The notes under the pieces are model-generated. The model had not been told where the DNA came from, did not search any database, and worked only from the letters and a program-made list of their open reading frames with translations. Shown piece after piece: positions 56,021 to 64,000 of a stretch of 64,000 bases of DNA. The stretch's first letter is position 1. Each line of letters opens with the position of its first letter. A program made the position numbers and the translations under genes. This DNA comes from Setomelanomma holmii (Eukaryota > Ascomycota > Dothideomycetes > Pleosporales > Phaeosphaeriaceae), in the NCBI GenBank assembly GCA_010015745.1, contig ML978163.1, positions 248,001 through 312,000 on the forward strand. The letters run 5' to 3'.

Positions 56021-58240
56021 TCAAAGCAGATCTTCCGATTCCGACTCTGACTCCGGTCTTGACTCTGTCTCAGGCTCTGGCCGGATGAACGAAAAGAGAT
56101 CCTTCTCATCCTCTTGGCTAATTTCAGCTTTTCCTTCACCAGCCGCCCGATACTGCTCAAAGATCCTCCAAAACTCAGTGTATTCCGCGCGAATGATGGC
56201 TAAGTCTGTTTTCAATCCTTCCAAATATTCCAGCCATTCAGGCCTCTCCGGCCATGACTTCTTGTGGCTACCAATGACACGCTTGCTCATGTCGATATGG
56301 TGAAGGGTCTCAGTGATTGCTTTCTCGTGCTTGTAGGACCATTGCATAACCTCTCCTTGGAGGCGCATGGTCTCGAAACGACGCTTGGCGTGTGGCTGCT
56401 TATCTTGCAAGGGTTCGAGGGCTGCCTCATTCGCTGCTTCAGCTTTATTGCAGAAGTCTGCGAAAAGCCGTTCGATCTTGGGGCCAGTCGACTTGTAAGA
56501 CGGCGGATCGGAGCGGTAGCACAGCTCATTTTTCCCGTGCACATGATACCGCAGACAGTATTCCTCCTGAGCGGATTGTGGTGGATTCGCTTTCTTGGAC
56601 TTTTCGAAACGCTTTTCCACGCACTCGACCTCTTCTGGGAAGACTTCGCGAGGCCAAATCTCTGCGAAGAGTCTAAGCAATGGCGCGTCCTTGGGGATAT
56701 TCAGACATTTAATCAGATTTCCCGGCATCATCATGTATGTCTCGAAGTCGCCCAGCTCTAAGCCAAACTCCCTAGCCTCCTCGGTCCACAACAGGTCGAT
56801 GCGATCGGCGACTATGTCTTTGACTCGGGAGCAATCTAGCGCTTCCGCGAGGTCTAGTATTGAAGCGAGGGCATCGATATCCCACTCTATTCGGCGCACT
56901 ATAATTCGGGAATCGTTCACCAGTCCAAGCAAATCACTGCCGCTCTTGTCGAGGTAGGACGGATTCCCCGGGAACTCGATGTCGTATTCGGTTAGTCCCC
57001 TGCTCGATCCTGGAGTGATTGCTTGCAGGAAAGCACGCACAATGATCGGGCTGCGACCTGGTATTTCGAGCGGGTCGAGCAAAATTCGGGTGGGATCGCT
57101 TTTTCTAATGGTACCGCAGCGATCATAGAGCGCGTTACGATCGATATAGTACCGGTCTTCATCTACCACGACTGGTATCGTGTCATCACCCTCGCCGGCA
57201 AATGCTTGGGCTGCGCCTTGGATGAGTTGGGATATGGAAACCGTGAAGTCGCCCTCAACTAGAACGATACGCTCAGGATCGGTTTCGGTCTCGTCTTCTG
57301 CAGGTTCGACCCATTTGTCCCGAGCAACCTTTTGAGCGGTATTGCTGTTTCCTTGCTGCGAAGCCGCTTTCTTCGGGAGTCGTTTGCTGAGACGAGACGC
57401 TACCGCTTGCTTTTTCATCGTCTGTGCAGCAGCCTCCTTAGTGTCGAAAGGCGACGGGAAATTATGTTTCCCCAAACCGAGAGCTGTCAGACGTTTCCTG
57501 TCCGGACCCATGCACACGCACCATGGAGTGACCACGCCTTCCTCTTCATACCACTTCTTCGTGTGTTGAAGAACGGTTTTCGAGACTCCTTGATCTATTC
57601 CATCCTTGCCACCAAGCTTCTGACATGTTGGAATGCATTTTTTATTGTTGAAACCGCAAAAGTCGCGTGCATATATCAAGTGACGAACCATGTTCGACTG
57701 AGCAGAGCTCGGCGTCTGAAATGGAGATCGTGCTGGGTAAAGTTGTCGATTGCCCACCTCGGCAAGGTAGTTCTGCCTAGCCGCAGAGTCGGTCGAGGCG
57801 TATGGGTTGTTAGCAAGATCCTGAGCCTGGACCTGCGGTAGCGGTACGAAGGGAATATGAGCAGGATCATTGTCTCCATCCTGAGATCCTCGTCATCTCC
57901 TGGCGTAGGCGCATCACTGCTAGATGCGGTCGGGCGTGTGACCTCCTTCTTGGTCTTCTTCTTAGTCGGCACAGACGTGGCGTTTGTGATCCCCTGAGCG
58001 CCCGGGCTCGTAGCATCTGTGTCATCCGCGCTTGTCGAGTGGGCGACCTTCGCCTTCTTGCGTGGTCGCCTATCGGATTGGGTAGGGACGTAGGGCACCA
58101 TGGAAGGCGCAATGTTGACAGGCCGAAGCATACCTGACGGCGCTGATGGAGATGTAGTCGTGCTTGGGCTTGCCGAAGCGGCAGCGGCCGGCGCATCTTC
58201 GTGTTTGCGCTTTGCGCCAATAACACCTGAGCTGTCCATT
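56021..58240 (-). pseudogene. BTB-like family protein B, apparent frameshift
   Basis: The 5' frame starts at an ATG at 58240 (MDSSGVIGAKRKHEDAP) and encodes a disordered region with nuclear-localisation-like patches (DRRPRKKAKVAH, KKKTKKEV). Near 57872-57886 it leaves the frame, and the continuation (HIPFVPLPQVQAQDLANNPY) runs in a second frame into the main domain. A weak 63-nt intron (donor GTCACA, acceptor CTCAG) would also repair the reading, so the break is uncertain. The domain part has FTVSISQLIQGAAQ, PIIVRAFLQAITPG, DALASILDLAEALDCSRVKD (BTB/BACK-like), then EEYCLRYHVHGKNELCYR, matching the Cys/His motif of paralogue A, and an acidic Glu/Ser tail. Translation might instead start at the ATG near 57690. 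Function unknown. Confidence 0.58.
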
Positions 58241-59102
58241 AATCTCGGAGTGATGCTTTTCGGTTGATGTGTTTTTGTAGTTGAATAGGATATACTTTTG
58301 GAAAGCGCTGAGTGGTGGCTATAATCTGTAATAGGCGTTGAGATGTGCTGTTGAGGAGAGTCGATCGAAGTGATGTGGTTGTGCGTATGGAAAGGTGCGG
58401 CAGCTGGGGAAGTTATAGGCAGGAGTGACGGATCCTGGAGCGCGCGTTGCTTAAGCATATATTCCGGCGCGAAAAAAAGGCAATGGCTATGACGTTAGCG
58501 CGGCTCGCACGCTCACGCGGTTTGAGGGTACCTTTCACTCGATTGGAGGTGCCGCGCCATGCAAAACACCGCTTGCACCTGTCACGTGTGCTTGTCTTTC
58601 ACGCTTGTCTTCGGGCAATGGTCCAAGAAGAGCGTGCAGACGAACGGACTAGGGTTGGCTGGGGGTTAATGACCACCTAGGCGTCCTGGCAGCTAAAAGA
58701 GGTCGCGAGTATTGATCTGTTAACATATCATCCCATACTTTCAAGCTCTCGCTGGCAATCGGTCGTAATGCAGTAAACCACCCAAGAGTGTCTACAATCT
58801 GGGGCAAACCATGCGAGCAGGGAAGATCAAGAGCTACGGCAAGATTTAAGGGGTCGTACAACTTGTCTCAAACAACTTGTCTCACAGATCGATGTTTGCG
58901 ATGTTCGGCAAGGGCACCCATTAGCTGAGACGGGCACGTTGAGTATCTGGTTGCATGTAGTTATGACTTGGGTATTGATTGCGGAAAGTTTGAGGGATTG
59001 TTTCCGGACTTTGTGAAGTCACTTGAAGACCTCGAAAATGACTAATGAAGCTAGACGACCATAAGAGGTGTTCTCCGGGCTCATTACAAAATGCTCCGTC
59101 AT
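58241..59102. other. Intergenic, contains a small tandem duplication
   Basis: 862 nt between paralogue B's start and the transporter's stop. It includes two copies of a 13-nt unit, ACAACTTGTCTCA, at 58858-58870 and 58872-58884. No gene is seen. Confidence 0.5.
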
Positions 59103-60889
59103 TTAAATCTTCTCAACCTCAAGGATGTTGCCGCTCGAATCAGCAGCGATCTTCCTCTTGACGAGCGAAGCCTTGCGAGGATCGGGAGAGTTAAAGATAT
59201 CGTCGAGTTCTTCAAGCGTGCGGTTCTTGGTCTGCCGAACTAGTTAGAAAGTGCTACCACTACAGCCTGCACAATGATGCTTACCTCAGGAATGATCCAC
59301 CAGCAGATAGCAGCCTGAATAGGGCACCAGCATGCAAACACAATGTAAAGCTTCCACTCAATCTTCTGAAGCGCAATGGGATACGCAAACTGATTGATCA
59401 ACATGGCTGTGGTGAGCGACAGATTAGAGAATGCCATGCCCTTGGCACGCATCTCGAAGGAGAGGACTTCGACGGGGAAGAGAGCCTGAAGAGGCGTGAT
59501 ACCGAAGGCGTATACGGCGTTGAAGAGGAAGACCATGGCCACGAAAGCCTGGCTGGAGGAGTTTGTTCCGGTTTTGGAGTTGACGGCGACGGCGATGATG
59601 GCAGCGACCCAGATCGGGGTGACCCCGCTGAAGGTACCGATCATCATGGGGCGGCGACCGAACCTGTCGACGAAGGTGGCACCACATATAGCGAAGAAGA
59701 ATTGCATGCAAGACTTGCCAAGATTGATGTTCACTAAGCGTCGAAGTCAGTGTCGATTGTAATAGAACGATTAGGGTCATAGTGCTTACTCTTCTTGGTT
59801 TGATCTGTCACCCCAGCAGACTCCAAAACACCAGCGATGAAGTAGTCGACAGCACCATTACCAGACCACTGAGCAAAAACAGCGAACACGCAATTGCACA
59901 TGAGACGGTAGCGGGCCGACCTGGTCTTGAAGAGCGAGCCGTAATCCCACCAGCGCTTGTCTCCTCCGTCCATGTTGAGGTACTCCTCGTACTCGCGAAG
60001 CTGCATGGTAACCCAGATGCTGTCCTCACGGCCCTCGCCGTGATACCTGGCGAGAATCTTCTTTGCGTCTGATTGCCTTCCACGAGTGTAGAGCCAGCGG
60101 GGCGACTCGGGAAGGAACCATGCGAGGAGGAAAATGAGACCAGGGAAGAGAATCTGCATCCAGACGGGAATCTGCCAGCTGGAGTTGCCTGCAGTGTTGG
60201 CGGCTCCACGAGCGACACCTGCAGCCAGAATACTGCCCACGAACCAGAAGGTGTTGTAGAGACCAGTGATAACACCACGATGAGCGGGATGAGCTGTCTC
60301 GATGACGTGGAGCGGGCCAGCCGTGGTCATGATGGGAACGGCGAAACCAAGCAGGAAGCGACCGCCCATGAACTGACCCACTGGATTGTGTCCAGGACGT
60401 GTGGTGGCTTGGATGATGACACCAGCACAACCGATTGCGCCTCCGATCATCATACCGTAGCGACGTCCGAAAGTATCGACAGCGGGTCCGATGAATGGTA
60501 GAGCAACGACACCACCAATCTGGTACATGGAAGTGACGATACCGGCCCAAGCTCCAGTAGATCCGACATTGTAGTACTTCTTGAAAGTGTCGTTGGTGAG
60601 AAGGGCGTTGAACATAGATCCATCGAAACCGTTGCAAGTAGAGCAGAAGAAGCCAACAAAGGCACAGACGTAAAGCATGAGAGCATGCGTGGAGAAGCGT
60701 TTGGGAGGCTCCTTCAGCATGGCCTCGGCAATAGCCTCAGAGCCAGAGATGACCTTGACATCGGCAACAGCCTTTGGGTCCTGTATGCTATCAGTACCAA
60801 TTCATCTCCAGAGTTGCGAGTGCACATACGCCATTGTCCGAGCCATGGTGGTCGACATGCGTAGTGGTTGTCTCCTTAACGTCCGACAT
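59103..60889 (-). CDS. MFS sugar transporter (lactose-permease/hexose type), 542 aa
   Basis: Four exons (60889-60830, 60780-59790, 59733-59285, 59231-59103) close in 543 codons including stop. A short charged N-terminus (MSDVKETTTTHVDHHGSDNG) precedes twelve expected helices. Sugar-porter motifs are visible: GFDGSMFNALL in helix 1, DTFGRRYGMMIGG, FMGGRFLLGFAVPI, LPESPRWLYTRGRQSDAKKI (PESPR) and, after the second intron, DRFGRRPMMIGTF. The C-terminal exon holds a cytosolic tail (TKNRTLEELDDIFNSPDPRK), also typical. This group of fungal permeases imports mono- and disaccharides or other carbon sources by proton symport; the substrate cannot be told from sequence. The gene is intact, unlike most accessory genes nearby. 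Confidence 0.93.
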
Positions 60890-63573
60890 GGTTACTGCGG
60901 AGATGCCTTGGACGAAGAGCTGTGCTGATGGAGAAAACTGGGGGACATCGACGAGCTATAAAACCTCGTCGAGGATCACGCTCGACAAGATCCCAAATGC
61001 AAGGGTGTTGGACATGCGCCCGCAATATCCGGGTATTCGTTGCATACCAACGTGCATGCTCGGAGCAGAGTTCTGGAAACATGTTCCTGAGCGGATTAGG
61101 TGCGGAGTTGCGGCATCCGTGGCCGAGAGAGGAAGCGCTCCAGGACGCCTCACCCGGTTCACACATCAACGCCACAGCTTGGTGGTCACTGCACAACGCG
61201 GGGAGGGCGTCGAGGAATCGGAACCGCGGTCCAGAGTCCATCAAGGCGGCACAGACTGTGTGTTGTATTGCGACCTCATCCTACGCTAGGAAAGTACATC
61301 CAGCTGATATCTTAAACGTGGGGAATTGTGAATATTTCCGTGCATGTGGCATGGTAGCCCATGGGGCCCCAAATCCTGGGTCTGCACCTCAAGGCAGGGT
61401 CTAAGTGGGCCGTGTCATTTTGACAAGGCTGCGCCAATAAAAGTGAATGGGTGTTGAGAGGGCAACATCCATGATGGCTGGTCGTCACAACTTCGAGTCT
61501 AGATTGGCGGACGGTTAATCGCACGGCCATCAGCAGTACATGGTCGGTAGCATAAGCGCGAAGCTAAGTTCTCGTCTTGAGCCGATGTTGTCGATCTCGT
61601 GGTATGAAAGCGGTAAATTCGTGCTCTTCGGGAGGGATGATAGCATGCATGGCATGTTAGACTACCGTCGCGCGGCAGGGACAACGATGGTAGATCTAAT
61701 TACCCGCCAATGGCACAATTGTCAGGGCATGGGTCGAGCACAAAGTACCATGTTGCAGCATGCAGCGACAGGCGGTTGCTGACGCCTGCCGGTGCAGATA
61801 ATGAGCAAGTCCTGTCTTGTGATAAGAAGGGGAAGCCACGAGCGAAATAGATATGACTTGCCTGTCCCAACGTTGGTTATTGCTACATTGGCGTGTAGTT
61901 TCGATTTGGTCGTGTCGAAACAAGCCCAGACTCTAACGAGAAATTTGCGCTAATACGGCGCCTCGCGGTGCATCTGACAACGGGGCGCTAGCACGGAGAG
62001 CATGTCTCCGCATCGCTTCTGCTCTCGATCCTGCATAGCGTTCTTTTCCGATCGCCATGTTCGCACCGTCCTCGCGGTGGCGCCAACGAGTCGTCTTGGG
62101 AAGTCACTTTCGGTCCTTTCAAATCTCTCGATCTTTTCACCTCGGCGTGCCGGGCCGTCCGTGCTCAAATTTACGCTTGCGCCTTCGTGTTCAGCATGGT
62201 GCACTGCGTAAGTCTCAGCCTAGTACGATCCTTTGGCGGCTCCCAACAGAACACTTCCATCGTACACGATGTAGATTCAAGCATTATCTGACCGTCTCGC
62301 CTACATAGTCTTTTATCAGCTAGTGAGCAATGTTGTTTCGATGCGAGAGAACCAGAGCCCGGCCCTCTGCCACCGCCAGTCTTACGATCGATCACGACAT
62401 GACACCCATCACTCCTCGAGATTTGCCGAGTATTGCTCGATACTTTCGCCGAAGTCCTTCCGTGGTGGCGAAGAGAAGCTTCAATTGACACTCTTTGTTT
62501 CCCGCCACTCTCAAACCTCTCTCTACCTGTCCTCTCCATCACAAGACGTCTAGTTTCTCACGAGAAGCCTTCGAGCCAGCACAACCTGTGCAAACATGAG
62601 CACCTTGAGCAATGAAAGCATGGCGTTGTTCTTGCTTCCTAGTAGATCCAGATGCACATTTTGGCGGATGATGAGATGTTCACTTCCATTGCTTACACGC
62701 ACACTTAGCAATGCCTATACCACCCGTCCATACTGAAACCCGAATAACTCGTAGGCATCGCGCCCGCCGTATATGCACATGCCCTGCTTCAATATTCCAG
62801 CGATGCAATGTAGTTTGGTTGTCGAGAAGGTGGATCTTAGCTGAAGCCCTTCGAGCCGTCTCTCTCAAGCGGTGTATGTCGTAACAGGACCATTGCATGT
62901 CTGGACGATCGCCTTCAACATCTATCTTGAATGTCGAGCGTGCAAGGCTGACAAGCACAATCGTGAACACGAGGCAGACTGCCGCAAAGTGTGATATTTG
63001 AACACTAATCGCTTATCCTCTTGGCCAACATTCTTCCTGCATGCGGCCTTCACTCCTCTACAATAACAACCACAGGTTTCAGCTTCACGAAACTCGGGCC
63101 TGCGTCGATGCGCAATCGAATCCGTCCGGCCGTCGTCTCTACGTCTCACCAGTGACAACGACAAAAGCTAACTTACAACATACTCAGGTCTCACCAAGCT
63201 TACATTGTGCAATCATCTAGCACATTCAGGTACTGCGCCCGCGTCCAGTGAGCTGTAGCTCCAGCAAACTATGCCAGCATCGCTCTTGAGATCATGGCGA
63301 GTACGACAGGTACATCAATCTGATACACAAGATCATAAACGCGAGTATACCGCGTCGGTCTTTTTGTCTTAAGGTGAGTCGAACATTGATAGAAAGGAGT
63401 AAAGGGAAGTCTTGCAAAGGAAAGAAGTGAACATACTTATGCTTGTGTGAAGTAAGTTCACGCCGTTAGTTTTGCATACAACGTACTAACGTGGATAGTT
63501 TGCACATGTAATTGACAGGTCCTTGCCATCTATTCTGCAGGCCATAATACCGGCACATCAGCACGGCCGATAT
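60890..63573. other. Gene-empty 2.7-kb region
   Basis: Only short frames without recognisable motifs are present on either strand. It includes the transporter promoter (C/T-rich close to 60890). I see no repeats, transposon parts or RNA genes. Confidence 0.5.
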
Positions 63574-63574
63574 C

Positions 63575-64000
63575 TCACGAATGACCTTTCACGCTAGCGA
63601 TCATTTCCTCCAGCATCACCACAAGCGCTCCGTGACACTCACCTGAATCGATGATCTGCTGCGTACCGCCGCCGCTATACACTAGACCGGCCCAAAATTG
63701 ACGAGCAGGATCTCCAGCCTCAGTGCCTTGGAATACATAGTTGAGGTCGTCAGTGTCGAGCTCGAACTCAGCTCCTTGCTGAAACGTGTCGCGCCATCGC
63801 TCAAGAACAAGATCTCGCACATACTCATCTTCAAGCTGAGTAGCCACGAGATATAGCTCCGAGAGCGCAGACATGTCCCAATTTGGCAGCGACATCAGAC
63901 GTGTAGGGGAGATGCACTGCACATAGCGATCAACCACTGCCTTCGATGGGCAAGAGAGCGTGATATGAAGGTTGCTTTTCTGCTCGATCTCATGCGCGAC
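63575..64000 (-). CDS. BTB-like family protein C, partial (runs off the window)
   Basis: The open frame enters from the right edge (5' end beyond 64000) and stops at 63575, so only about the last 140 residues are seen. They read LSCPSKAVVDRYVQCISPTR, NWDMSALSELYLVATQLEDE and YVRDLVLERWRDTFQQGAEF, a BTB/BACK-like helical pattern ('aLyvLAd.led..v.dlv...w') common in fungal BTB proteins. The product ends soon after VVMLEEMIASVKGHS, without the YHxHxKNExC motif of paralogues A and B, so it is a looser relative. No start can be given. Confidence 0.6.
   Translation of the reverse strand, partial: VAHEIEQKSNLHITLSCPSKAVVDRYVQCISPTRLMSLPNWDMSALSELYLVATQLEDEYVRDLVLERWRDTFQQGAEFELDTDDLNYVFQGTEAGDPARQFWAGLVYSGGGTQQIIDSGECHGALVVMLEEMIASVKGHS

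Noticed and set aside
58858..58884. Two 13-nt direct repeats as a transposon target-site duplication
   Set aside because: They are adjacent with a single base between them and enclose nothing; simple tandem duplication.
60922..61404. 160-codon plus-strand open frame upstream of the transporter
   Set aside because: Overlapping frames on both strands of similar length, none with a protein-like pattern.
1..64000. CRISPR array, phage or bacterial operon signals
   Set aside because: No regularly spaced repeats; introns and gene families are fungal throughout.

Overview
This is nuclear DNA of a filamentous ascomycete (Pezizomycotina; a dothideomycete-like lineage is my guess, not shown by any single gene). 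Evidence seen: coding ORFs interrupted by short GT-AG introns (about 42-66 nt), a fungal complex I subunit, two heterokaryon-incompatibility (HET) proteins, two Zn2Cys6 regulators, D-arabinono-1,4-lactone oxidase and a CipB-type reductase. Genes lie on both strands with no operons. I found no rRNA, tRNA, CRISPR array or intact transposon.

Left part (about 0.3-24 kb): an ordinary, intact housekeeping stretch. In order: double-BTB protein (-), Gtt1-like glutathione S-transferase (-), complex I B15-type subunit (+), OGFr-domain protein (-), intracellular GH13 amylase (+), mitochondrial phosphate carrier (-), unknown 404-aa protein (-), OSGIN-like flavoprotein (-), VHS-GAT trafficking adaptor (-), App1-type phosphatidate phosphatase (+), DUF3445 haem-dependent N-demethylase-like protein (+) and CipB-type reductase (-). 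Every exon chain there closes in frame.

Middle part (about 24-44 kb): an accessory stretch. An intact Zn2Cys6 regulator (+) is followed by a broken NAD-epimerase, a broken and truncated medium-chain dehydrogenase and a second Zn2Cys6 regulator carrying three lesions, all beside an intact Baeyer-Villiger monooxygenase (BVMO). Then come an intact secreted oxalate decarboxylase, a RING-H2 gene with an in-frame TGA at an expected Trp, a frameshifted RNase H-like gene, a frameshifted HET gene, intact ALO1 and a second HET gene with a late frameshift. The simplest reading is a decaying catabolic cluster (alcohol dehydrogenase, BVMO, epimerase, regulator) in which the BVMO survives, next to fast-evolving self-recognition genes.

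Right part (44-64 kb): a 3.8-kb gene-poor gap, an intact amidase, an EBP-type sterol isomerase, a secreted GH105-like hydrolase, a frameshifted DUF4419 gene, three members of a BTB-like family (one apparently frameshifted, one cut by the window end), an intact MFS sugar transporter and a 2.7-kb gap. Exon junctions were placed by eye from GT/AG signals and reading-frame closure; no alignment or RNA evidence was available.
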